NCBI RefSeq assembly: GCF_001808185.1
Contig: NZ_CP017668.1
Location: forward strand, 3,724,815 to 3,788,814
Reading direction: 5' to 3'
Length of the DNA: 64,000 nucleotides
Source: Jeongeupia sp. USM3
GTDB lineage: Bacteria; Pseudomonadota; Gammaproteobacteria; Burkholderiales; Chitinibacteraceae
The stretch's first letter is position 1. Each line of letters opens with the position of its first letter. Of this stretch, positions 20,120 to 30,415 are shown piece by piece. The position numbers were made by a program, and so were the translations under genes. Under the pieces are notes generated by a model. It worked only from the letters and a program-made list of their open reading frames with translations, searched no databases and was not told the origin of the DNA.

Positions 20120-22168
20120 ATGCAGACATTCTTTATTGCGCCGACGCGCCAGAACGTGGGCCTGACTTCGGTTTCGCTCGGCGTGGTCCGGGCGCTGCAG
20201 CGCCAGGGCCTCAAGGTCGGTTTCGTCAAGCCCGTCTCGCAGGACCATCACGAGATCGAGCGTTCGACGCACTTCGCCCGCGAGATCTGCCAGATCGACT
20301 CGCCGAACGGGCTGTCGACCGGCCAGGTGATCGCCCGCGTCGCGGCAGGGCAGAACGACGATCTGCTCGAGGACATCGTCAGCCTGTGCATCGGCGCGTC
20401 GCACGGCGCCGACGTGCTGGTGGTCGAAGGTCTGCACGTCGACCCCAACAACGCATTCACCGCCGGCCTGAACGCCGACGTCGCCCGCGCGATGCAGGCC
20501 GAAACCGTACTGGTCGCCAATGCCGGTGCGCCGGGCGCGGTCAACGAGGTCAAGGTGCTGGCCGCCCAGCTCCGGCATGAAGGATTGAACGTCGCCGGGG
20601 TGATCTTCAACAAGGCGCCGGCGACGTTCGATGCCGCCGCGCAGCCGGCCATCGACGGCATCCCGGTCTGGGGCGTCATCCGTTATGACGCACAGCTGCT
20701 CGCGCCGCGCACGCTCGACGTCGCACGCCATCTGAACGCACAGGTGCTGATCGAAGGCGAAATCAGCAAGCGCCGCGTGCTGGAAACCGTGGTCGCAGCC
20801 CGTTCGGTCACCGAAGTCGTCGAGCGGCTCAAGCCGGGCGCGCTCGTCGTCAGCGCCGGCGACCGCGACGACATCATGCTCGCGACCGCGCTGGCGGCGA
20901 AGAACGGCGTCCAGCTCGCAGGGCTCTTGCTGACGCACTCGAGCATGCCCGACCCGCGCATTCGCGAATTCTCGGCGATGGCGCTCAACAGCGGCATTCC
21001 GGTGCTGCAGACCGACACCGACAGCTACGGCACCGCGGCGCGCATCGCTCAGGTGCCGCAGGCCGTCGCGGCCGACGACATCGAACGGATGAACGCGGTG
21101 CTCGATGCCGTCGCCGAACAGCTGGCGGCCGAATCGCTCGCCGCCGGCGTCAGGGTGCCGGCATCGGGGCGGATGTCGCCGCCGGCATTCCGCTACCAGC
21201 TGATCAGCAAGGCGCGCGCGGCGAAGAAGCGCATCGTGCTGCCGGAAGGCGACGAGCCGCGCACGATCAAGGCGGCGGTGATCTGCGAGGAGAAGGGCAT
21301 CGCCAGCTGCGTGCTGCTCGGCAAGCGTGCGACGATCGAGTCGATTGCCGCCGCCCAGGGCGTGACGCTGCCGGCATCGCTGGAAATCCTCGACCCGGAT
21401 CTGGTCCGTCAGGAATACGTTGCACCGATGGTCGAGCTGCGCAAGAGCAAGGGCCTGACCGAAGGCCAGGCGCTCGAGCAACTGGCCGATACCGTCGTGC
21501 TCGGCACGATGATGCTGGCGGTCGACAAGGTCGACGGTCTGGTTTCGGGCGCCGTGCACACGACGGCCAGTACCGTGCGTCCGGCGCTGCAACTGATCAA
21601 GACCGCACCGGGCTCGTCGATCGTCTCGTCGGTGTTCTTCATGCTGATGCCGGACCAGGTGCTGGTCTACGGTGACTGCGCGATCAACCCGAACCCGACC
21701 GCCGAACAACTGGCCGAAATCGCCAAGCAGAGCGCCGACAGCGCGCAGGCGTTCGGCGTCGACCCGAAGGTGGCGATGATCAGCTACAGCACCGGCAAGT
21801 CCGGCGCCGGCGCCGATGTCGACAAGGTGCGTGCCGCGGCCGAGCTGGCGCGCGAGAAGTACCCGCAACTGGTGCTCGATGGTCCGTTGCAGTATGACGC
21901 CGCATCGGTCGCCGATGTCGCCGCGCAGAAGGCACCGGGCAGCAAGGTGGCCGGCAAGGCCACCGTGTTCGTGTTCCCGGACCTCAACACCGGCAACACG
22001 ACGTACAAGGCGGTGCAGCGCAGCGCCCACGTCGTCAGCGTCGGCCCGATGCTGCAGGGCTTGCGCAAGCCGGTGAACGACCTGTCGCGCGGTGCGCTGG
22101 TCGACGACATCGTGTTCACGATCGCGCTGACCGCGATCCAGGCCGCCCAGATGGACGAACAGCGTTAA
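20120..22168 (+). CDS. pta: Phosphate acetyltransferase
   Basis: Long-form Pta of 682 residues that interconverts acetyl-CoA and acetyl phosphate. N-terminal P-loop-like AAA_26 domain (1-200; FIAPTRQNVGLTSVSLGV), a DRTGG domain (about 210-320; ALVVSAGDRDDIMLATALA) and the catalytic PTA/PTB domain (about 350-680) with KKRIVLPEGDEPRTIKAA and GLVSGAVHTTASTVRPALQ. Start chosen by AAGAGGAA upstream. Acetate kinase, its usual partner, is not in the window. A strong terminator follows. It works in acetate overflow and assimilation and sets acetyl phosphate levels. Confidence 0.95.
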   Translation: MQTFFIAPTRQNVGLTSVSLGVVRALQRQGLKVGFVKPVSQDHHEIERSTHFAREICQIDSPNGLSTGQVIARVAAGQNDDLLEDIVSLCIGASHGADVLVVEGLHVDPNNAFTAGLNADVARAMQAETVLVANAGAPGAVNEVKVLAAQLRHEGLNVAGVIFNKAPATFDAAAQPAIDGIPVWGVIRYDAQLLAPRTLDVARHLNAQVLIEGEISKRRVLETVVAARSVTEVVERLKPGALVVSAGDRDDIMLATALAAKNGVQLAGLLLTHSSMPDPRIREFSAMALNSGIPVLQTDTDSYGTAARIAQVPQAVAADDIERMNAVLDAVAEQLAAESLAAGVRVPASGRMSPPAFRYQLISKARAAKKRIVLPEGDEPRTIKAAVICEEKGIASCVLLGKRATIESIAAAQGVTLPASLEILDPDLVRQEYVAPMVELRKSKGLTEGQALEQLADTVVLGTMMLAVDKVDGLVSGAVHTTASTVRPALQLIKTAPGSSIVSSVFFMLMPDQVLVYGDCAINPNPTAEQLAEIAKQSADSAQAFGVDPKVAMISYSTGKSGAGADVDKVRAAAELAREKYPQLVLDGPLQYDAASVADVAAQKAPGSKVAGKATVFVFPDLNTGNTTYKAVQRSAHVVSVGPMLQGLRKPVNDLSRGALVDDIVFTIALTAIQAAQMDEQR

Positions 22169-22191
22169 GCCGCTCGGCGATCTGCCAGAGA

Positions 22192-22218
22192 ACGCCGGCT
22201 CGTGCCGGCGTTTTTTTT
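22192..22218 (+). terminator. Intrinsic terminator of pta
   Basis: ACGCCGGC and GCCGGCGT pair around TCGT and are followed by a run of T, 24 bases after the pta stop. Confidence 0.85.
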
Positions 22219-22345
22219 GTCGCCGCGAATACCGGGCCGGCTGCACGTTCGAAGCCAATTTGCGCCGGACGGTGATTGTGCCCGAAGCGGATCGTCATGA
22301 TCGCGTGGTAGAATCCCCGGTTTACCCAAACCCTCGCAGCATTCC

Positions 22346-24160
22346 ATGACACGCGCCCTTCGCAATATCGCCATCATCGCCCACGTCGACCACGGCAAAA
22401 CCACCCTGGTCGACCAACTCCTGCGCCAATCCGGCACCTTCCGCGACAACCAGCAGGTTGACGAGCGCGTGATGGACTCGAACGATCTTGAAAAGGAACG
22501 TGGCATCACGATTCTGGCCAAGAACACCGCCATCGACTACGAAGGCACCCACATCAACATCGTCGACACCCCGGGGCACGCCGACTTCGGCGGTGAAGTC
22601 GAGCGCGTGCTCGGCATGGTCGACGGCGTGCTGCTGCTGGTCGACTCGGTTGAAGGCCCGATGCCGCAGACCCGCTTCGTCACCAAGAAGGCGCTGGCGC
22701 TGGGTCTGAAGCCGATCGTCGTGATCAACAAGGTCGACCGTCCGGGCGCGCGTCCGGACTGGGTCGTCGACCAGACGTTCGACCTGTTCGACAAGCTGGG
22801 CGCAACCGACGAACAGCTCGACTTCCCGATCATCTACGCGTCGGGCCTGAACGGCTTCGCCAAGCTCGACCTAGCCGAAGAATCGGACAATATGCGTCCG
22901 CTGTTCGAAGTGGTGCTCAAGCACGTGCCGACGCCGCCGGGCGATCCGGATGCGCCGCTGCAAATGCAGCTGTCGGCACTGGACTACTCGACCTATACCG
23001 GCCGTCTTGGCGTCGGCAAGGTCATCAACGGCCGCATCAAGCCGGGCCAGCAAGTCGTCGTCATGAACCATGACGAGCAGGTGGCCACCGGCCGTATCAA
23101 CCAGGTGCTCGGTTACAAGGGGCTGGATCGCGTGCCGGTCGAAGGCGCCGAAGCCGGTGACATCATCATCATCTCGGGTCTGGACGACATCGGTATCGGT
23201 GTCACGATCTGCGACAAGGATAACCCGATCGGCCTGCCGGTCCTCGGCGTGGACGAACCGACGCTGAACATGGACTTCATGGTCAACACCTCGCCGCTGG
23301 CAGGTACCGAAGGCAAGTTCGTCACCAGCCGCCAGATCCGCGACCGCCTGACCAAGGAACTGCTGACCAACGTCGCGCTGCGCGTCGAAGACACGGCCGA
23401 TGCCGACATCTTCCGCGTTTCGGGCCGCGGCGAGCTGCACCTGACGATCCTGCTGGAAAACATGCGCCGTGAAGGCTTCGAAATGGCCGTGGCCAAGCCG
23501 CGCGTCGTTTACAAGGACATCGACGGCCAGAAGTGCGAGCCGTACGAAAACCTGACCATCGACCTGGAAGACGAACACCAGGGCGGCATCATGGAAGAAA
23601 TCGGCCGTCGCCGTGGCGAGCTGACCAATATGGAATCCGACGGCCAGGGTCGTACCCGCCTCGAATACCATATCCCGGCACGTGGCCTGATCGGCTTCCA
23701 GTCGGACTTCATGACCATGACCCGCGGCACCGGCCTGATGAGCCACGTGTTCGACGACTACGCACCGGTGAAGCCGGACATGCCGGGTCGCCACAACGGC
23801 GTGCTGATCTCGCAGGACAACGGCGAAGCCGTGGCCTACGCGCTGTGGAAGCTGGAGGACCGCGGCCGCATGTTCGTGTCGCCGGGCGACAAGCTGTACG
23901 AAGGCATGATCATCGGTATCCACAGCCGCGACAACGATCTGGTCGTGAACCCGATCAAGGGCAAGCAGCTGACCAACGTCCGCGCTTCGGGCACCGACGA
24001 AGCCGTTCGCCTGACCACCCCGATCAAGCTGTCGCTGGAATCGGCGGTCGAGTTCATCGACGACGACGAACTGGTCGAAATCACCCCGAAGTCGATTCGT
24101 ATCCGCAAGCGCCACCTGCAGGAACACGAACGCCGCCGTGCGGCCAAGTCGGAAGGCTGA
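22346..24160 (+). CDS. typA: Ribosome-associated translational GTPase TypA/BipA
   Basis: GTPase of 604 residues, the standard BipA length. G-motifs: AHVDHGKTT (12-20), switch RGITI, DTPGHADF, NKVDRPGARP. The EF-G-like domains II, III and V follow, and the BipA-specific C-terminal domain ends KRHLQEHERRRAAKSEG. It binds the ribosome and supports 50S assembly and growth under stress or cold. It is monocistronic between two terminators; a TAGAAT box lies about 30 bp upstream of the start and may be its -10 element. Confidence 0.97.
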   Translation: MTRALRNIAIIAHVDHGKTTLVDQLLRQSGTFRDNQQVDERVMDSNDLEKERGITILAKNTAIDYEGTHINIVDTPGHADFGGEVERVLGMVDGVLLLVDSVEGPMPQTRFVTKKALALGLKPIVVINKVDRPGARPDWVVDQTFDLFDKLGATDEQLDFPIIYASGLNGFAKLDLAEESDNMRPLFEVVLKHVPTPPGDPDAPLQMQLSALDYSTYTGRLGVGKVINGRIKPGQQVVVMNHDEQVATGRINQVLGYKGLDRVPVEGAEAGDIIIISGLDDIGIGVTICDKDNPIGLPVLGVDEPTLNMDFMVNTSPLAGTEGKFVTSRQIRDRLTKELLTNVALRVEDTADADIFRVSGRGELHLTILLENMRREGFEMAVAKPRVVYKDIDGQKCEPYENLTIDLEDEHQGGIMEEIGRRRGELTNMESDGQGRTRLEYHIPARGLIGFQSDFMTMTRGTGLMSHVFDDYAPVKPDMPGRHNGVLISQDNGEAVAYALWKLEDRGRMFVSPGDKLYEGMIIGIHSRDNDLVVNPIKGKQLTNVRASGTDEAVRLTTPIKLSLESAVEFIDDDELVEITPKSIRIRKRHLQEHERRRAAKSEG

Positions 24161-24178
24161 TTCGGCCTTGCCCGAAGA

Positions 24179-24210
24179 GAACGGAGCCCGAGCGGCTCCG
24201 TTTTTTTTTG
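24179..24210 (+). terminator. Intrinsic terminator of typA
   Basis: ACGGAGCC and GGCTCCGT pair around CGAGC and run into nine T residues, 20 bases after the stop. Confidence 0.87.
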
Positions 24211-24342
24211 TCCGTCTGTCGCATCCATCACGACGTCTGCCGCCGGCCGCTTGTTCCTTGCAAGGCTGAACCTTATCGTTTTCGGCGACCGGTCTTGAGG
24301 CCGGCAATCACACAAGGCGCCGGACGCCGGGGAGGCAGAGAG

Positions 24343-25761
<1,419 letters not shown>

Positions 25762-25771
25762 CCCGGTACCA

Positions 25772-25808
25772 AGAACAACAAACCCGCCACCGGCGGGTTT
25801 GTTGTTCT
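25772..25808. terminator. Bidirectional terminator after the PL14 gene
   Basis: AGAACAACAAACCCGCC and its exact complement surround an ACC loop, giving a 17-bp perfect stem in a gap between convergent genes. The T-rich arm is part of the stem on both strands. Confidence 0.8.
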
Positions 25809-25830
25809 GGCTAGCGCGTAGAGCCGCAAA

Positions 25831-25943
25831 CAAAACTCGGCTAGGCGATGCTGGCAGGGCGGACGAAGCGTCCCGACTTCCTGCAGTCGCAACAGGACAT
25901 GGAAGTACGGCAAGCGAGTACAACGCCGCCAGCAGGGTTTTGC
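25831..25943 (-). repeat. Dispersed palindromic intergenic repeat, copy 2 (diverged centre)
   Basis: Read on the reverse strand it starts AGCAAAACCCTGCTGGCG and continues CGTTGTACTCGCTTGCCGTACTT, almost identical to copy 1, and ends near CTGCCAGC and CGAGTTTTG. The centre differs and is about 20 nt longer. It again lies in a convergent gap, before the stop of ydfG. Confidence 0.6.
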
Positions 25944-25952
25944 TGGCGGCGC

Positions 25953-26699
25953 TCAGCCGCGGTGCACGGCCAGCGGCCCGTTGGCCTGGCACACCGGCAT
26001 CAGCTGGATGTTGTTGATGTTGACGTGTGCCGGCCGGCTGGCGGCCCAGTAGACGGTGTCGGCAATGTCGTCGGCCGTGAGCGGCTGGACGTTCTGGTAC
26101 ACCGCGCCGGCCTTGGTATCGTCGCCGTGGAAGCGCACATTCGAGAATTCGGTGCCGCCGGCCAGCCCGGGTTCGATATTGGTCACGCGCACCGGCGTAC
26201 CGATCAGGTCAGCGCGCAGGTTGTAGCTGAGCTGGTGGACGAAGGCCTTGGTCGCGCCGTAGACGTTGCCACCCGGGTAGGGCCACTCGCCGGCGGTCGA
26301 ACCGATGCTGATGACATGGCCGCGGCCGCGTTCGACCATGCCTGGCAGCAAGGCGCGCGTGCAGTAGACGAGACCGTTGATATTGGTGGCGATCATCCGC
26401 TCCCAATCGTCGAGGTCGGCGCGCTGTGCCGGCTCGAGCCCGAGCGCAAGCCCGGCGTTGTTGACGAGCACGTCGACTGCGCCGAAGCCGGCGGGCAGCG
26501 TGTCGAATGCGGCGGCGACCGCCGCACGGTCGGTGACGTCGAGCTGCAAGGGCAGCAGCGCCGGGCCGAGCTCGGCGGCGAGCGCCTCGAGTCTTTCGAG
26601 ACGGCGGCCGGCAGCAACGACCTTGTGACCCTCGGCCACGAAGCGGCGGGCGATGGCCTGGCCGAATCCGGCACTGGCTCCGGTGACAACGACGATCAT
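25953..26699 (-). CDS. ydfG: NADP-dependent 3-hydroxy acid dehydrogenase YdfG
   Basis: Short-chain dehydrogenase of exactly 248 residues, as in E. coli YdfG, which it resembles closely throughout. Cofactor motif TGASAGFGQAIARRF, NNAG (about 84-87), catalytic Ser in IGSTAGEWPY and YxxxK as YGATKAF. EPGLAGGTEFSNVRF and the tail PAHVNINNIQLMPV are diagnostic of this subgroup. It oxidises serine, threonine and related 3-hydroxy acids with NADP+ and may also reduce malonic semialdehyde. It is divergent from hslR with 173 bp between starts. Confidence 0.9.
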   Translation of the reverse strand: MIVVVTGASAGFGQAIARRFVAEGHKVVAAGRRLERLEALAAELGPALLPLQLDVTDRAAVAAAFDTLPAGFGAVDVLVNNAGLALGLEPAQRADLDDWERMIATNINGLVYCTRALLPGMVERGRGHVISIGSTAGEWPYPGGNVYGATKAFVHQLSYNLRADLIGTPVRVTNIEPGLAGGTEFSNVRFHGDDTKAGAVYQNVQPLTADDIADTVYWAASRPAHVNINNIQLMPVCQANGPLAVHRG

Positions 26700-26872
26700 G
26701 GGTTTCTCCTGAAAAGCGGCTCCTTGGACAGGCTCCTAGCGTGCGCTGCGACGGCGATGTCGACAACAGACAATCGTGGGCATTTTCAAGCGGCGCAGTT
26801 GTGTTCGCTCGCCCGGGCGATGCCGGCACTTGCGTAGTACCATTCAGGTCACGCTACCAATACCACGACATC

Positions 26873-27283
26873 ATGCCCGTACACGACGAAGCCGCGGCCA
26901 AGGTCCGGCTGGACAAATGGCTCTGGGCCGCCCGTTTCTACAAGACCCGCTCGCTGGCCACCGAGGCGATCGACGCCGGCCACGTGCACCTGAACGGCGA
27001 CCGCGCCAAGCCGGCGCGAACCGTCAAGGCCGGTGACCGTCTGCGCGTGCTGACCGCACACGGCGAGTTCGACGTCGTCGTCGCGCAGCTGTCGGACCGC
27101 CGCGGTCCGGCCGAGGTGGCGCGGACGCTGTACGACGAAACGCCCGAGAGCGAGGCGAGAAGGGCGCAACAGTCGCTCGATCGCGCGCTGGTGCCGACGT
27201 TCGAACACCCGCTCTCCAAAGGCCGGCCGACCAAGAAGTGGCGGCGGCAGCTTCACGATTTCTCGCGCAAGCAGCAAGGATGA
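26873..27283 (+). CDS. hslR: Heat-shock protein Hsp15, S4-domain ribosome-binding protein
   Basis: Protein of 136 residues. An N-terminal S4 RNA-binding domain (about 9-70) reads VRLDKWLWAARFYKTRSLATEAI and VHLNGDRAKPARTVKAGD, followed by a basic tail (KGRPTKKWRRQLHDFSRK). Hsp15 binds free 50S subunits carrying a stalled nascent chain and helps recycle them. The ATG at 26873 precedes the S4 domain directly. Its stop overlaps possible start codons of the next gene, so the two are likely cotranscribed. No sigma-32 box was seen upstream. Confidence 0.88.
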   Translation: MPVHDEAAAKVRLDKWLWAARFYKTRSLATEAIDAGHVHLNGDRAKPARTVKAGDRLRVLTAHGEFDVVVAQLSDRRGPAEVARTLYDETPESEARRAQQSLDRALVPTFEHPLSKGRPTKKWRRQLHDFSRKQQG

Positions 27284-27288
27284 TGCCC

Positions 27289-28545
27289 ATGGATGCTGCG
27301 CCCGCGTCGATCTACCTGCTGTGCCGCAACGCCGCGTATGCCGGCAGCGTCATCCAGCAGCTGTCGCTCTTCGGGCTGGAGTGCCAGGCGTTTGCCCGCG
27401 CCAGCGCGCTGCTCGCCGCCATCCACGGCAAGGCGCCGTTGATGGTGCTGGTCGACGAGGCCGGTTGCGACGACATGGCGCTGCCGCAGGTCCTGCCGAT
27501 GATTGCGCGCCTGCAGGATGTCCCGCTGGTCTATCTGTCGCTGCCGATGGCCGCGCAGGAGCAGATCGAACTCGCCCGGGCCGGCGCCACCGATTTCCTG
27601 CCCAAGCCGTTTGACAGCCACCGGCTGATCGACCAGATCGACCGGATGCTCGAGGCGCAGTCGCCGCAGCCGGCCAGGGTGCTGATCGTCGACGATTCGG
27701 AGATGCTGACGCACTGGGCGAGCAATGTGCTGACCATGGGCGGAATGCGCGTGCGCAGCGTCAAGAACCCGCTCAAGGTGCCGCAGCTCGTCGCGCTGGA
27801 AAAGCCCGAGCTGATCCTGCTCGACATGTACATGCCCGAATGTACCGGCGACGAGCTGGCACGGGTGCTGCGGCAGAACCCGGCGTTCGACGGCATCCCC
27901 ATCGTCTTTTTGTCGAGCGAGACGCAACGCGGCCGCCAGCTGTCGGCAAGGCGGATGGGCGGCGACGATTTCCTGGTCAAGAACAACGATCCGGACGAGC
28001 TGATCGACATCGTCACGATGATGGTCGACCGTTACCGGCGACTGCGCGAGCTGATGAGCCGCGACAGCCTGACCCGGCTGCTCAACCATACCCACCTGAT
28101 CGAGCGGCTGCTGCAGGAGGTCGCCCGCGCGCACGAGACCGTGCGCCCGCTGGCATTCGCGATGATCGACATCGACCATTTCAAGTCGGTCAACGACCGC
28201 TACGGCCATGCCGTCGGCGACCGGGTGATCAAGAGCCTGGCACGGCTGTTGCGGCAGGCTTTTCCCGGTGCGGATCTGGTCGGCCGCTACGGCGGCGAGG
28301 AGTTCTCGATCGTGTTTCCGGACACCTCGCTGCTGCGCGCCGCGCAACAGGTCGACGAGCTGCGGCAGCGCTTCGGCGATCTGTGCCAGACGAGCGGCAG
28401 CGGCGAGCCGTTGACGATTTCGTTCAGTGCCGGCGTTGCCCAGCTCGGCAACGGCATGCACGCCGAACAACTGATCGAATCCGCCGATGCCGCGCTCTAC
28501 CAGGCCAAGGCGGCCGGCCGCAATCAGGTCGGTCTGGCGCGCTAG
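27289..28545 (+). CDS. PleD-like diguanylate cyclase with two receiver domains
   Basis: Cytosolic protein of 418 residues. Receiver 1 (about 5-115) lacks the usual acidic pair after its first strand (SIYLLCRN) though LVDEAG and the lysine loop FLPKPFD remain, so it may be non-phosphorylated. Receiver 2 (about 125-245) has VLIVDDSE and LILLDMYMPECTG, with the phospho-acceptor aspartate. The GGDEF domain has an intact GRYGGEEFSIVF and should make cyclic-di-GMP. The start at 27289 has AAGGA eight bases upstream; in-frame ATGs at 27280 and 27283 overlap the hslR stop and are possible. Its cognate kinase is not nearby. Confidence 0.85.
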   Translation: MDAAPASIYLLCRNAAYAGSVIQQLSLFGLECQAFARASALLAAIHGKAPLMVLVDEAGCDDMALPQVLPMIARLQDVPLVYLSLPMAAQEQIELARAGATDFLPKPFDSHRLIDQIDRMLEAQSPQPARVLIVDDSEMLTHWASNVLTMGGMRVRSVKNPLKVPQLVALEKPELILLDMYMPECTGDELARVLRQNPAFDGIPIVFLSSETQRGRQLSARRMGGDDFLVKNNDPDELIDIVTMMVDRYRRLRELMSRDSLTRLLNHTHLIERLLQEVARAHETVRPLAFAMIDIDHFKSVNDRYGHAVGDRVIKSLARLLRQAFPGADLVGRYGGEEFSIVFPDTSLLRAAQQVDELRQRFGDLCQTSGSGEPLTISFSAGVAQLGNGMHAEQLIESADAALYQAKAAGRNQVGLAR

Positions 28546-28565
28546 GACAACACGAGAGGAAGAAC

Positions 28566-30359
28566 ATGTCCGCACTGCACTACCGCATCCGCCCGGCCGA
28601 CCTCGCCGGCCACTACTTCGACGTGACGCTGACGATTGCCGAGCCGGCGACCGACGGCCAGGTCGTCTGGCTGCCGGTGTGGATACCCGGCAGCTACCTG
28701 ATCCGCGAGTTCGCCCGCAACATCACCGACATCGCCGCCCGCGCCGGCGGCAAGCCGGTCACGCTGAGCAAGCTCGACAAGCACCGCTGGCAGGCCGCGC
28801 CGGCCGCCGGGCCGCTGGTGATCGAGTATCGCGTCTACGCGTTCGACCTGTCGGTGCGCGGCGCCTGGCTCGACGATACGCGCGGCTTCTTCAACGGCAC
28901 CAGTGTCTTTCTCGCCGCCGCCGGCCACGAGGGTCTGCCGTGCGAGGTCGAGATCGTCGCGCCGAAAGGAAACGCCGGCTGGCGCGTTGCGACAACGCTG
29001 CCGGCGGTCAAGCTCAAGGACGGCGGCTTCGGCCGCTACCGGGCGCGCAACTACGACGAGCTGATCGACCACCCGGTCGAGCTCGGCACCTTCGACGACG
29101 ACAGCTTCAAGGCCTGCGGCGTCCCGCACGAGATCGTCATCGCCGGCCGGCACCGGACCGATTTCAAGCGGCTGAAGAAAGACCTGAAAAAGATCTGCGA
29201 GGCGCAGATCCGCCTGTTCGGCGAGCCGGCGCCGTTCGACCGCTACCTGTTCATGACGGTCGCGACCGGCGACGGCTACGGCGGGCTCGAGCACCGCGCA
29301 TCGACGGCGCTGATCACCGCGCGCAACGATCTGCCGCTGGCGCACGAAACCGATCGCAAGACCGGCTACATCCAGTACCTCGGGCTGTGCAGCCACGAGT
29401 ATTTCCACAGCTGGAACGTGAAGAGGATCAAGCCGGCCGCCTACGCGCCGTACCCGCTCGACCGCGAAGCGTACACGCGGCTGCTGTGGGCGTTCGAGGG
29501 CATCACCTCGTACTACGACGACCTGATGCTGCGGCGCGCCGGCATCATCACGCCGCAGCAATACCTCGACCTGCTGGCGCAGACGCTGACCGGCGTCGAA
29601 CGCACGCCGGGGCGGCAGCGGCAGACGCTGGCCGACGCCAGCCTCGACGCCTGGGTCAAGTACTACCGGCAGGACGAAAACAGCCCGAACGCGCTGGTCA
29701 GCTACTACACCAAGGGCGCGCTGGCCGCGCTGTGCCTCGACCTGACCATCCGTCAGAAGACCGGTGGAGAAAAGAGCCTCGACGACGTGATGCGCGCGCT
29801 CTGGCAGCGCTTCGGCAAGGACTTCGACCGCGACGGCCGCGGCGTCGGCGAGGACGAGTGGGAGCGCGTTGCCGGCGAGGTGGCCGGGGTGGATCTCGCG
29901 GCCTTCTTCGAGATGGCGATCCGCTCGACCGCCGATCTGCCGGTCGCCGAGTTGCTGGCCGGTTTCGGTGTCGACGTGCAGCGCCGGGTGCCGCTCGGCG
30001 GCGGCGACAAGGGCGGCTGGCACGACGGCAAGCTGGTCCCCGGCGTGAGCATCGGTGCCCGCATCGGTGCCGATGCCGCCGGTGTCAAGCTTACCCAGGT
30101 CTTCGAGGGGGGCGCCGCGCATGCGGCCGGGCTGTCGGCCGGCGATGTGCTGATCGCGATCGACGGCATCCGGCTGGGCAGCCTGGACGGCGTGCTGGCC
30201 GGCTACCAACATGGCAGCAGGCTGCACGTGCATGCATTCCGCCGTGACGAACTGATCGAGCGGACGCTGCAGCTGAAGCCGGCCGCCGCCGATACCTGGG
30301 GGCTGAAGCTGCGCGACGACGCGGCCAATACCTTGTGCGCCGGCTGGATTCTGGATTGA
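28566..30359 (+). CDS. M61-family metallopeptidase with PDZ domain
   Basis: Peptidase of 597 residues, similar to glycyl aminopeptidases. An N-terminal beta domain with WLPVWIPGSYLIREFARNI is characteristic of M61. The zinc site is HEYFH (277-281) with the third ligand in AFEGITSYYDD near 311. A PDZ domain occupies the C-terminus (about 490-590; AGLSAGDVLIAIDGI). No signal peptide is visible, so it is probably cytosolic. GAGAGGAAG lies just upstream of the ATG, 20 bp after the cyclase gene, so it likely shares that transcript. Physiological substrates are unknown. Confidence 0.87.
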   Translation: MSALHYRIRPADLAGHYFDVTLTIAEPATDGQVVWLPVWIPGSYLIREFARNITDIAARAGGKPVTLSKLDKHRWQAAPAAGPLVIEYRVYAFDLSVRGAWLDDTRGFFNGTSVFLAAAGHEGLPCEVEIVAPKGNAGWRVATTLPAVKLKDGGFGRYRARNYDELIDHPVELGTFDDDSFKACGVPHEIVIAGRHRTDFKRLKKDLKKICEAQIRLFGEPAPFDRYLFMTVATGDGYGGLEHRASTALITARNDLPLAHETDRKTGYIQYLGLCSHEYFHSWNVKRIKPAAYAPYPLDREAYTRLLWAFEGITSYYDDLMLRRAGIITPQQYLDLLAQTLTGVERTPGRQRQTLADASLDAWVKYYRQDENSPNALVSYYTKGALAALCLDLTIRQKTGGEKSLDDVMRALWQRFGKDFDRDGRGVGEDEWERVAGEVAGVDLAAFFEMAIRSTADLPVAELLAGFGVDVQRRVPLGGGDKGGWHDGKLVPGVSIGARIGADAAGVKLTQVFEGGAAHAAGLSAGDVLIAIDGIRLGSLDGVLAGYQHGSRLHVHAFRRDELIERTLQLKPAAADTWGLKLRDDAANTLCAGWILD

Positions 30360-30415
30360 TTTAAGCTTCTGGTAAGTTACCATGCTGTCGTATAGATTGG
30401 TCTTGACGATTCGAT

